NCBI GenBank assembly: GCA_964466455.1
Contig: CAYXNL010000018.1
Location: 1-36,966, forward strand
DNA: 36,966 nucleotides
Direction of reading: 5' to 3'
DNA from: S010-25 sp964466455
GTDB lineage: Bacteria > Pseudomonadota > Gammaproteobacteria > SZUA-229
Shown here: one piece after another, positions 26,628 through 34,661 of the stretch
Layout: each line of letters starts with the position of its first letter
How positions within the stretch are numbered: position 1 is the first letter of the stretch
Made by a program: the position numbers and the translations under genes
Notes under the pieces: generated by a model
Database searches by the model: none
What the model saw: the letters and a program-made list of their open reading frames with translations, nothing else
Told to the model about the DNA's origin: nothing

Positions 26628-27755
26628 ATGACACTCACTGAAAAATACCAGCAGGCGATAGTGGAACAGAATATGGTTGAAGACCCGGCACAGATTCAAA
26701 CGCTTCGAGAACTGCAGCAGGTCAGTGAAACACTTGGCCAGCCCCGAATACAGTACCCATTGCAACAGCATTACCCAATATTAATGACCGGCTTCCGCTG
26801 GCTAAATTATATCCGTGCAAAATATACCACTGTGCCAAAAAACGGTATTTATTTATGGGGTGATGTTGGCCGTGGCAAAACATGGCTGATGAATTTGTTT
26901 TTTGAACATCTGTCTATTACTGAAAAACGCCGTCTGCATTTTCATGTATTTATGCAATCCATTCATCAGCAACTGGGAAAAATGAAGAAGCAGAAGGACC
27001 CATTGAAAATTATTGGCCGTGACTTTGCCCGTGACATCAGGGTTTTATGCCTGGATGAGTTTATTGTCACCAATATTGCCGATGCCATGTTATTACGGGG
27101 GTTGCTTCAATCACTGATTGATAATGGCGTGACACTGATTGTTACCTCAAATCGGGTGCCGGATGACCTGTATTTAAATGGATTGCAACGGGAACGTTTT
27201 CTACCGGCAATTGAGCTGATTAAACAGCATACTCATGTGATTCATCTGGATAATGGCATTGACCACCGTCTTGCCCTGCCTGAACAGCCTCAGCTCTACC
27301 TGCAGCCGGATAATGAACAGAACAATAAACAACTGGAGATCCACTTTCATGAACTTAGCGCCGGGGTTTATCAAAAAAATGCCAGCATAACCCTGTTTAA
27401 ACGCTCGATTAAGACGGTTGCTCTGGCAAATAAAATAGCCTGGTTCAGTTTTAATGTTATTTGTAATACGCCCAGAGCCGCTCAGGACTATATTGAGATT
27501 GCCCGGCAATTTCATACCGTTTTTATCTCGGCCGTACCGCAAATGAACGCCAGCAATGATGATAAAGCCAGACGGTTTATCTACCTGATTGATGCGCTCT
27601 ATGATAGCAGGGTTAAACTATTAATCAGCGCACAACAGGAACCGGAAAAACTATATAGTGGAACTATGCTAGAATTTGCTTTCCATCGAACCTGTAGTCG
27701 ATTGATAGAAATGCGCTCACAAACGTATCTTGCACAACAATACCATCCCCAATAA
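26628..27755 (+). CDS. zapE: Cell division protein ZapE (AFG1-like ATPase)
   Basis: 375 residues, the same length as E. coli ZapE. Walker A GDVGRGKT (78-85) is followed by LMNLFFE, HFHVFMQSIHQQL, Walker B VLCLDEF, sensor TSNRVPDDLYLNGLQRERFLPAI and the C-terminal RFIYLIDALYDSRVKLLISA. It is an AAA-type ATPase reported to act on Z-ring stability at constriction. It is divergent from pyrG across 244 bases, and a small gene follows 21 bases downstream. Confidence 0.95.
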   Translation: MTLTEKYQQAIVEQNMVEDPAQIQTLRELQQVSETLGQPRIQYPLQQHYPILMTGFRWLNYIRAKYTTVPKNGIYLWGDVGRGKTWLMNLFFEHLSITEKRRLHFHVFMQSIHQQLGKMKKQKDPLKIIGRDFARDIRVLCLDEFIVTNIADAMLLRGLLQSLIDNGVTLIVTSNRVPDDLYLNGLQRERFLPAIELIKQHTHVIHLDNGIDHRLALPEQPQLYLQPDNEQNNKQLEIHFHELSAGVYQKNASITLFKRSIKTVALANKIAWFSFNVICNTPRAAQDYIEIARQFHTVFISAVPQMNASNDDKARRFIYLIDALYDSRVKLLISAQQEPEKLYSGTMLEFAFHRTCSRLIEMRSQTYLAQQYHPQ

Positions 27756-27776
27756 ATAGTCGTCTATACTCGTTCT

Positions 27777-27992
27777 ATGCCTTTTGAGACATTAAACCCA
27801 GAACTTTCTGCCTATATTGAAAACCTGTGTAAGCAGGGTTGCAAACAGGTTTATGCTATTCTTAAACAGGCAGAAAACAACCAGACCATCAAAGAACTCG
27901 ATAGTTTTAGCCCGTCAGAGAAGGGGTTAATTATCCGCGCATTGTCAGATATTATGTCGGTTTACAGCAAGGGAACCTCTGATAAAAAGTAA
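27777..27992 (+). CDS. Small protein of unknown function downstream of zapE
   Basis: 71 residues, not recognised. It appears wholly alpha-helical and soluble, with two cysteines (LCKQGCKQVY) and no signal peptide. It lies 21 bases after zapE in the same direction and ends 5 bases before the stop of the convergent GTPase gene. The tight spacing on both sides and the protein-like composition argue that it is a real gene. The start has no clear Shine-Dalgarno sequence, so translational coupling to zapE is possible. Confidence 0.7.
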   Translation: MPFETLNPELSAYIENLCKQGCKQVYAILKQAENNQTIKELDSFSPSEKGLIIRALSDIMSVYSKGTSDKK

Positions 27993-27997
27993 GAACG

Positions 27998-28894
27998 CTA
28001 CCCGTCATCTGTCTGCTCTCGGGTAATAATACTATTGTGCTTTTCCACCGCAACAATTTCCGGTGTTTCAAAACTAATTCTGCCCAATACACCGCTACGT
28101 ATTTCATGAATCAGAATTTCTGCTGCACGTTGCCGGTCTACCTTTCCCCCACCCTGTAAACAACCACGTTTGCGACCCAGCGCATCCAGTAATTCGGTTG
28201 CTGACTGCGGCAACTGTTTTAATTTATAACGTGTCAGTAATAAATCAGGATAATACTGCAACAGATAATCGGCAGAGAACATAGCAATATCTTCATAGTC
28301 AATAGCCGTATTTTTTATCGCGCCAGTTATCGCCAGACGATAACCACTGTTTACGTTATCAATTTTTGGCCAGAGGATACCAGGGGTATCCGATAGCGCA
28401 ATACCCCCGTGAAGAATAATTTGCTGCTGGGAGGAAGAAACATTTTTGGTTACTGCCGGTTCATCACCTACCTTTGCTGCGGTTCTTCCGGCCAGGATAT
28501 TAATCAGGCTTGATTTACCTACATTCGGTATACCTAGAACCATAATTCGAATATTCTTTACTGCCGAATTTCGCTGCGGCAGTAGTTTTTGACACAGAAG
28601 CGGCAATTTTTTGATTTTTTCCGGTTCTTTATTATTTATCGCCTGAGCTTTTACCCCTCGTTCCTGTTCCAGTTGATCCAGCCAGTATTGGGTAATTGTC
28701 TCATCGGCCAGATCACTTTTATTTAACAGTTTGATGCAGGGTCGATGCCTGCGTAAATCGGCCACCATTGGGTTTTCACTACTAAAGGGAATACGTGCAT
28801 CCATAACCTCTATTACCAGATCAATATCCGACATTGCCTCTGTAATATTTCGGCGGGCCTTATGCATATGCCCGGGGTACCATTGTACTGCCAT
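27998..28894 (-). CDS. Circularly permuted GTPase, YlqF/RbgA type (ribosome biogenesis)
   Basis: 298 residues from the ATG at 28894 (MAVQWYPGHMHKARR, the family's opening). A TTG two codons earlier is possible. G motifs are in permuted order: G4 NKSD (58-61), G1 GIPNVGKSS (121-129) and G3 DTPG (169-172). The C-terminal helical domain has RKRGCLQGGGKVD. In Bacillus the homologue RbgA matures the 50S subunit. In gammaproteobacteria the role is less well studied. It faces the zapE group and follows maeB at about 100 bp. Confidence 0.92.
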   Translation of the reverse strand: MAVQWYPGHMHKARRNITEAMSDIDLVIEVMDARIPFSSENPMVADLRRHRPCIKLLNKSDLADETITQYWLDQLEQERGVKAQAINNKEPEKIKKLPLLCQKLLPQRNSAVKNIRIMVLGIPNVGKSSLINILAGRTAAKVGDEPAVTKNVSSSQQQIILHGGIALSDTPGILWPKIDNVNSGYRLAITGAIKNTAIDYEDIAMFSADYLLQYYPDLLLTRYKLKQLPQSATELLDALGRKRGCLQGGGKVDRQRAAEILIHEIRSGVLGRISFETPEIVAVEKHNSIITREQTDDG

Positions 28895-28990
28895 GCCCAA
28901 CCTGCTGTTCTGTAAAAACGGCTAGTTTACCGCAATAGCCAGTAATGTTTGCCTGTTGTTTCAACGCTGCACTATAAAAAAGCCACTGCC

Positions 28991-31267
28991 TTATTCAGCA
29001 TCCCTCTGACGTATGGCCTGCTCAATAGCAACAGCACTCATATTCACCAGCCCCCGTACTGTTACCGATTGCGTCACAATATGTGTGGATTGATTCATAC
29101 CCATTAATATTGGGCCAATGGTAACACCACCACCAAGAACCTTAAGCAGGTTAACGGAAATATTGGCGGCATCAACATCAGGCATAACCAGTAAATTTGC
29201 ACTCCCTGTTAATTTTGAACCTGGATACAGTCGCTGACGTACCGCTTCAGATAAAGCAGCATCTGCATGCATTTCACCATCCACTTCCAGATCAGGTTCA
29301 GTCTCATGCAAAATAGCTACCGCCTGTCGGACTTTTAATGATGAGGCAGAAGGTGATGAACCGAAGTTAGAATGGGAAACCAGTGCAATTTTAGGGATGA
29401 TACCAAAGCGTCGTATTTCATCTGCGGCCAGCAAAGTAGATTCAACCAGCTCATCTGCATCAGGACTCTGGGTTACGTGCACATCGCAGATAAAGAGTGT
29501 TCGTGCTGGCAGTAAATGAGCGACCAGTGTTGATGCCTGACGTATTCCCGGTGCCAGACCGATAATATCAATAAGTGTCTCCATATTACGCCTGAAACCT
29601 CCGATTACGCCGGTAATCATTGCATCAGCAACACCATTTTTTAGCATTAATGCTGCCAGTACAACATGGTTGTTACGCACAATATACTTTGCCGCTCCTG
29701 GCGTGGCACCATTACGACCCATCTGAGTATGATATTGACGAGCATAATCGGCGATATCAACCGACTTCTGCGGATCAATAACCTCTACGTCTTTACCAAT
29801 ACGTAAACGCAGCCCCAGTAAATGCATCCGCTGCTCAATGACTTCTATGTTACCAATCAGTACCGGTCGTGCCATTGTATTATCAATAATCTGCTGCACT
29901 GCCTGCAATACTCTGTCATCTTCACCTTCAGCAAAAACCAGGGTTTTATCACTTTTACAGACCTTATCAAAAATCGGCCGCATAAAAAACCCGGTATGAT
30001 AGTTAAAATTTTGTAATTTTAGACGATATTCATACAGATTACTGATAGGACGTGTTGCCACGCCACTGTCCATTGCTGCCTTTGCTACCGCACAGGAAAG
30101 CTCTACCATTAAGCGGGGATCAAATGGTTTGGGTATCAGGTAATCCTTGCCGAAAATGTCAGCTTTACCGCCATAGGCTTCTATTACCCGATCGGAACTT
30201 TCCTGCTGTACCAGATCGGAAAGCGCCTTGACACAGGCCAGTTTCATTTCTTCATTGATTGTCGTTGCGCCAACATCAAGTGCTCCTCGAAAGATAAAAG
30301 GGAAGCACAATACATTATTCACCTGATTCGGATAGTCTGATCGACCGGTACACATAATAGTATCCGGCCGCACTGCCAGTGCATGTTCCGGTAGTATTTC
30401 CGGTTCCGGATTAGCCAACGCCATAACAAGAGGTGTATCGGCCATCTTTTTTAACATGACGGGTTTTAATACACCGGGTGCAGATAAACCCAGAAAAATA
30501 TCAGCACCTTCTATTACATCATCCAGTGTTCTTGCCTGGGTATCAATCGCATAAACAGATTTCCATTTATCCATTTGCTGCTGCCGTCCTTTATACACGA
30601 CACCAGCAATGTCAGTAACAATAATATTTTCCCTGCGCAAGCCAGCACTAACCAACTGGTTTAAACAGGCCAGAGCCGCAGCACCAGCACCCGACGCAAC
30701 CAGTCGGACAGATTCGATTTTCTTACCGGCTACTTTTAGCCCGCTCAATACCGCCGCGGCAACAATAATGGCTGTGCCATGCTGGTCATCATGAAACACC
30801 GGTATGCGCATACGATCACGCAGTCGTTGTTCAATTTCAAAACATTCTGGCGCTTTTATATCTTCAAGATTGATACCACCAAAAGTTGGTTCCAGACTGG
30901 CAACGGTTTCTACAAACAGATCTATATCCGGCTGATTAATTTCAATATCAAAGACATCAATACCAGAGAATTTTTTAAACAGTACCGCTTTCCCCTCCAT
31001 TACCGGTTTGGCGGCAAGTGGTCCGATATTACCCAGCCCCAGTACCGCACTACCATTGGTAACAACACCAACAAGGTTGGAACGAATACTGTATTTGGCT
31101 GCATTATGCGGATTATCAACAATCGCATTGCAGGCTGCGGCCACTCCGGGGGAATAGGCCATACCGAGGTCATGCTGAGTAGCCAGTGGTTTAGTTGAGC
31201 TTATTTCCAGCTTACCCGGAACAGGAAACTGATGGTAGTCAAGCGCATCGTTAAATTTTTCAGACAT
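28991..31267 (-). CDS. maeB: NADP-dependent malic enzyme, MaeB type with phosphotransacetylase-like domain
   Basis: 758 residues from the ATG at 31267, close to E. coli MaeB (759). An in-frame ATG at 31282 would add five residues. The malic enzyme domain shows YSPGVAAAC, VGVVTNGSAVLGLGNIG, EDIKAPECFEIE, DDQHGTA and the NADP-binding GAGAAALACL. The C-terminal ~330 residues form a phosphotransacetylase-like domain (FAEGEDDRVLQAV, GVIGGFRRNMET), usually regulatory and inactive in this family. It decarboxylates malate to pyruvate with NADPH. A stem GCTGATTA / TAATCAGC lies in its leader at 31300-31327. Confidence 0.95.
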   Translation of the reverse strand: MSEKFNDALDYHQFPVPGKLEISSTKPLATQHDLGMAYSPGVAAACNAIVDNPHNAAKYSIRSNLVGVVTNGSAVLGLGNIGPLAAKPVMEGKAVLFKKFSGIDVFDIEINQPDIDLFVETVASLEPTFGGINLEDIKAPECFEIEQRLRDRMRIPVFHDDQHGTAIIVAAAVLSGLKVAGKKIESVRLVASGAGAAALACLNQLVSAGLRRENIIVTDIAGVVYKGRQQQMDKWKSVYAIDTQARTLDDVIEGADIFLGLSAPGVLKPVMLKKMADTPLVMALANPEPEILPEHALAVRPDTIMCTGRSDYPNQVNNVLCFPFIFRGALDVGATTINEEMKLACVKALSDLVQQESSDRVIEAYGGKADIFGKDYLIPKPFDPRLMVELSCAVAKAAMDSGVATRPISNLYEYRLKLQNFNYHTGFFMRPIFDKVCKSDKTLVFAEGEDDRVLQAVQQIIDNTMARPVLIGNIEVIEQRMHLLGLRLRIGKDVEVIDPQKSVDIADYARQYHTQMGRNGATPGAAKYIVRNNHVVLAALMLKNGVADAMITGVIGGFRRNMETLIDIIGLAPGIRQASTLVAHLLPARTLFICDVHVTQSPDADELVESTLLAADEIRRFGIIPKIALVSHSNFGSSPSASSLKVRQAVAILHETEPDLEVDGEMHADAALSEAVRQRLYPGSKLTGSANLLVMPDVDAANISVNLLKVLGGGVTIGPILMGMNQSTHIVTQSVTVRGLVNMSAVAIEQAIRQRDAE

Positions 31268-31415
31268 ATCACCGCACCGCATATAATAGACAGGGGAATG
31301 CTGATTAATATAGCAGAAATAATCAGCAGCAGTTCTGGCAAAATACTTACTGCCATAGGCTTAGTGTAGTGACAACTGGTAAAGTTTTTCTGTTTTATTT
31401 AAGAAAGTTACCAAA

Positions 31416-31462
31416 AGGATGGATGAGAAGGATAAGTATCCTTTTTATCCGTTTCGGTAATA
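31416..31462. repeat. Short copy of a dispersed element, downstream of the methyltransferase gene
   Basis: It begins AGGATGGAT and ends AAGTATCCTTTTTATCCG then TTTCGGTAATA. Both ends match the longer element at 32594-32720, with the middle ~80 bases missing. The two copies have the same orientation and bracket the methyltransferase gene. Confidence 0.7.
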
Positions 31463-31498
31463 TTACCTGGTTTGATTGAACAGGAGACTTCCTGAAAA

Positions 31499-32560
31499 TT
31501 ACCGCGCCTCGTAAACATAATGACCTACTCCATATTTACAGCCATTTTCCGGACTGAACATGCCCTTACACATACTGAAATATCGGTTCCAGTACTCAAC
31601 TTCTTCAATGTTAATGACGGCAGGATATAAATCTTCAATTGCACTCCAGAATTGTCTGTGCCAGTGCTCAAGCGTGCGTAGATAATTTTTTCCATTGATA
31701 AACCAGCTCTGGCTAAATGCAAGATGGGTATTATGTCGTCTACCTTCTGCGTAGGGCCAGATATGACCACCAGGAAAATAATCCCCAATCATGCTATCGT
31801 CAGCGTTCAATAAACGCGGAATGGTATCAACTGAAACAATATAATGGGTTATACACTTGCCGCCGGGTTTCAATACCTGTGCAACTCGTCTGAATACCTC
31901 ATCCATATTTGTTACATGTTCAAACATACCAAGAATAATAACGCGGTCAAGTGAGTGCGGTGGTAGTTCATCTTCGCTTACATCTTCAAAATATTTCTGA
32001 ATCAGACTAAACCGGTCATTATCAAACGGATTATCATCCGATAGTAATTCTTCACGGATATAGCGTGTCTGTACCGGACTGGGATTAATGCCAATAACTT
32101 TTATCTGTGGAAATTTTTCCAGTAAATATTTTGACAGCCCACCAAAACCACAACCTAAATCCAGAACGGTCTGACCATCTTCAATCTGGGCTCGTTCAAT
32201 AAGCAAGTCAAATTTATTTTTATGTGCCTGTACCAGTGAAATGTCTTCTGCATTATCTGATTCTGTAGCATTAAAACAGGCGCAGGTGTAAGCGAGATAA
32301 TCGTCATCAAGAAAAGCACGGTAAACCCGTTCATCCTGATTATAACTAACATCAATTGATTTTTTTTTGGTTGCAACCGCAGCAATACCACCTTCAAAAG
32401 AGGTAACACCATAGGTTTCAGGAATTTCTCTGTTCCCTTCCCAGCGTTTAAATTCCCGGCTAAAATAACGTTCCATCTGCATTTCAAATTTTTTGGTTTC
32501 AGCCGAACCATATTGATGGATTCTATTATCAGCTAATTTTTTCATTGCAATTTCAGACAT
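31499..32560 (-). CDS. Cyclopropane-fatty-acid-synthase-like SAM methyltransferase
   Basis: 353 residues from the ATG at 32560. A GTG three codons earlier is possible. The SAM site LDLGCGFGG is at 136-144, followed by GINPSPVQTRYI and GMFEHV (214-219). The active-site segment before the SAM domain reads AYTCACF (93-99), corresponding to YSCAYF of CFA synthases and keeping the cysteine. The C-terminal part has WHRQFW and YWNRYFSMCKGMF, as in the CMAS fold. Family members add methylene or methyl groups to unsaturated acyl chains, on phospholipid (Cfa) or on acyl carrier protein (mycobacterial enzymes). Here it lies in the direction of the FabF and ACP genes, about 200 bases downstream, with a repeat element between. 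The substrate is inferred only from context. Confidence 0.85.
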   Translation of the reverse strand: MSEIAMKKLADNRIHQYGSAETKKFEMQMERYFSREFKRWEGNREIPETYGVTSFEGGIAAVATKKKSIDVSYNQDERVYRAFLDDDYLAYTCACFNATESDNAEDISLVQAHKNKFDLLIERAQIEDGQTVLDLGCGFGGLSKYLLEKFPQIKVIGINPSPVQTRYIREELLSDDNPFDNDRFSLIQKYFEDVSEDELPPHSLDRVIILGMFEHVTNMDEVFRRVAQVLKPGGKCITHYIVSVDTIPRLLNADDSMIGDYFPGGHIWPYAEGRRHNTHLAFSQSWFINGKNYLRTLEHWHRQFWSAIEDLYPAVINIEEVEYWNRYFSMCKGMFSPENGCKYGVGHYVYEAR

Positions 32561-32593
32561 TTTTTTCACTCAAAATAAAAGATATTTAATCAC

Positions 32594-32720
32594 AGGATGG
32601 ATAAAAATGACACTTACTGTTAAAGATCGTCGGCCGCAGGGATGCGGGTATCAAGCTTACATGGATGTATTTACAGCGTGTCATGAACAGTAAGTATACT
32701 TTTCATCCGTTTCAGTAATA
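32594..32720. repeat. Long copy of a dispersed MITE-like hairpin element
   Basis: 127 bases. The arms GGATGGATAAAAATGACAC...(32595-32619) and CAGTAAGTATACTTTTCATCC (part of 32688-32708) form an imperfect inverted repeat. Inner stems include ATGACAC / GTGTCAT, CCGCA / TGCGG and ACAT / ATGT. A shorter copy with the same ends is at 31416-31462. No transposase is present. The inner part looks like short repeats I associate with many gammaproteobacterial intergenic regions, which I could not check. Confidence 0.7.
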
Positions 32721-32761
32721 GATTTATTTATACATTGTAATTCTACGGCTAAAAGTATTTT

Positions 32762-33985
32762 TTAGATCATATTATCGCGGTAATTTTTTAACACCAGTAC
32801 CGCATTAAGACCACCAAAGGCAAAGGAACTGGACATGGCTATATCAACATGCTGTTCCCTTGTCACACAGGGAACATAGTCAAGATCACATAATGTATCT
32901 TTATCAGTATAATTAGCAGTAGGAGGAATCCGATTATGCTGTATAGCCAATATCGTTGCAATTAACTCTAGCGCACTGGACGCTCCCAATACATGACCGT
33001 GCATGGATTTAGTGGATGAAATCGGGATGCTGGGTGCGAATTTTCCGAATACTTTATGAATGGCCTGTGTTTCCGCAATGTCATTCATTTTGGTAGCGGT
33101 ACCATGTGCATTGATATAATCGACCTCATCAATGGCCACGCCAGCATGCTGTAATGCTTTGCTCATTACCGCAGAAAGTCCATCAACATCCGGACGGGTA
33201 ATATGCCCGGCATCGGAGGACATGGCACAGCCGGCAAATTCAGCATAAATATGTGCGCCCCGTTGTTTCGCATGTGTTTCTGATTCCAGTACCAGCATAC
33301 CGGCCCCTTCACCTAATACCATGCCTGAGCGATTTTTACTAAACGGTCTGCAGGTGTCATTTGACACGACACGTAACGCCTCCCAGGCTTTTAACAGACC
33401 GTAGGTGAATGGTGCATCGGTTCCGCCTACCAGTGCGATATCTGAATGACCGCCCTGTATCATCATACTACCCTGTGCAATGGCATGTGCACTGGATGCG
33501 CAGGCAGTTGCCAATGAGAAAACCGGCCCTTTTATGCCGAGGTGACGGCTTACCATGCTGGCAGCGGCACTGGGCATACCCTTAGGAATGGTTAATGGAT
33601 GTGTACGTGTGCGTTGTTTTTTATATAACTGCTGATAAGTTGTTTCATCCGTGTGTTTACCGCCACAGCCACTGCCGATAATCGCTGTCGCCTTTCTAAC
33701 GGTTTCATCACCAGCGCTAAACCCTGCATCAAATAATGCTTCACGCGAAGCAATAACGGCAAACTGTGAAAAGCGATCCAGCAGCGATAACTCATCCACA
33801 TTGAAATACTGCTCACAGTCATAATCCGGTACCATTGCCCCCATGGCAATATTAACGCCATCCATTTTCGGGAGCAGGGGTCTGATAGCTGACTGCCCCT
33901 GACTGAGCGCAGACCAGAATGCTTTTGTATTTAAACCCGAACCACAAATAGCACCCATACCGGTAATAACAATACGTGTATTCAT
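32762..33985 (-). CDS. Beta-ketoacyl-ACP synthase, FabF (KAS II) type
   Basis: 407 residues of the thiolase fold. The Cys-His-His triad is Cys162 (ATACASSAHA), His294 (NAHGTAT) and His331 (KSMHGHVLGA). The second His motif reads MHGH rather than the MTGH of housekeeping FabF, a variation seen in specialised ketosynthases. It extends acyl-ACP with malonyl-ACP. It starts 40 bases after a stand-alone ACP gene and is almost certainly cotranscribed with it. There is no fabG, fabD or accessory dehydratase beside it, so it probably branches from the general fatty-acid pathway rather than replacing FabF. Confidence 0.9.
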   Translation of the reverse strand: MNTRIVITGMGAICGSGLNTKAFWSALSQGQSAIRPLLPKMDGVNIAMGAMVPDYDCEQYFNVDELSLLDRFSQFAVIASREALFDAGFSAGDETVRKATAIIGSGCGGKHTDETTYQQLYKKQRTRTHPLTIPKGMPSAAASMVSRHLGIKGPVFSLATACASSAHAIAQGSMMIQGGHSDIALVGGTDAPFTYGLLKAWEALRVVSNDTCRPFSKNRSGMVLGEGAGMLVLESETHAKQRGAHIYAEFAGCAMSSDAGHITRPDVDGLSAVMSKALQHAGVAIDEVDYINAHGTATKMNDIAETQAIHKVFGKFAPSIPISSTKSMHGHVLGASSALELIATILAIQHNRIPPTANYTDKDTLCDLDYVPCVTREQHVDIAMSSSFAFGGLNAVLVLKNYRDNMI

Positions 33986-34025
33986 GAATTAACCCATTAA
34001 CCTGGCAATCCGGCCTGGAGTCTTT

Positions 34026-34265
34026 TCAGGCGGCGACAGCATTACGTAATATGTCTATATTAGTAACAATATCCGCCACAGTATGCATTGATTCAATCAA
34101 CTCATTGGGAATTTCGATATCGTATTCTTCCTCAAGGTCATATAGAACCGTTATGGCTTTAAGTGAATCCAGCCCCAGATCCTCCAGTCGTGCATCCATA
34201 ACGATATCCTGCAATGGGCAATCGACTGTATTACTGATTATTTCAGCTACTTTAGAGAGTGTCAT
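34026..34265 (-). CDS. Stand-alone acyl carrier protein
   Basis: 79 residues. The phosphopantetheine attachment site is Ser34 in LGLDSLKAI, followed by the acidic helix II (LYDLEEEYDIEIPNELIE) that partners recognise. It differs clearly from the housekeeping AcpP signature and is not next to fab genes, so it is a specialised carrier. It lies 40 bases upstream of the FabF-type gene and is divergent from rpfF. It probably carries the acyl chain handled by the FabF-type enzyme and perhaps by the methyltransferase and RpfF. Confidence 0.9.
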   Translation of the reverse strand: MTLSKVAEIISNTVDCPLQDIVMDARLEDLGLDSLKAITVLYDLEEEYDIEIPNELIESMHTVADIVTNIDILRNAVAA

Positions 34266-34661
34266 AATGGTTTATTTTTTGTAATTTAATTTTGTTATTT
34301 ATATTTTTATGATTTTACCAATCAGTGATGGAGCCTGTTTTATAACCTGACAGAGAAAAATCATTACAACATCTGCAATATGAGAAAGCAGTAAAATTTA
34401 ATCACTGTGAATTTATATTGTGTACATTGTGTCAAACATATTAACACTAATAAATTTAAAAAATTCTTCCCTTTTACAAAGTTTTAAAAAGTTTTACAAA
34501 AAAGTAGATACTTTAAACTAATTTCATAAATCATTGATAACTCATCACTTGACAAGATAAAATAAAAGGCGCTTTATATAACGTAATGGATTGCTACTTA
34601 TTATAACCAGAGTGGTGAACATGATCAGGTAAAGTCTACTGGTAATGTTAACGGTTAAACA
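34266..34661. promoter_or_regulatory. AT-rich divergent control region between the ACP and RpfF genes
   Basis: 396 bases with no gene. It holds a 9-base direct repeat (ATTGTGTAC then ATTGTGTCA, 34417-34434) and A/T tracts repeating about every 10 bases at 34471-34503 (TTTTACAAAG, TTTTAAAAAG, TTTTACAAAA), a pattern expected to bend DNA. It also contains the promoter candidate at 34549-34578. These may form an operator and a curved or nucleoid-protein-binding segment (inference). Confidence 0.5.
34549..34578 (+). promoter_or_regulatory. Candidate sigma-70 promoter for rpfF
   Basis: A consensus TTGACA (34549-34554), an 18-base spacer and TTTATA (34573-34578). It would give a leader of about 75 bases before the rpfF ATG at 34662, which itself has only a weak Shine-Dalgarno sequence. 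Confidence 0.5.

Noticed and set aside
30779..31198. 139-codon reading frame antisense to maeB
   Set aside because: It is a shadow of the conserved malic enzyme domain, with no ribosome-binding site and no domain of its own.
31481..31494. CAGGA-GACT-TCCTG hairpin after the methyltransferase gene as terminator
   Set aside because: The stem is only five bases and lacks a T-run, so I do not list it as a terminator.
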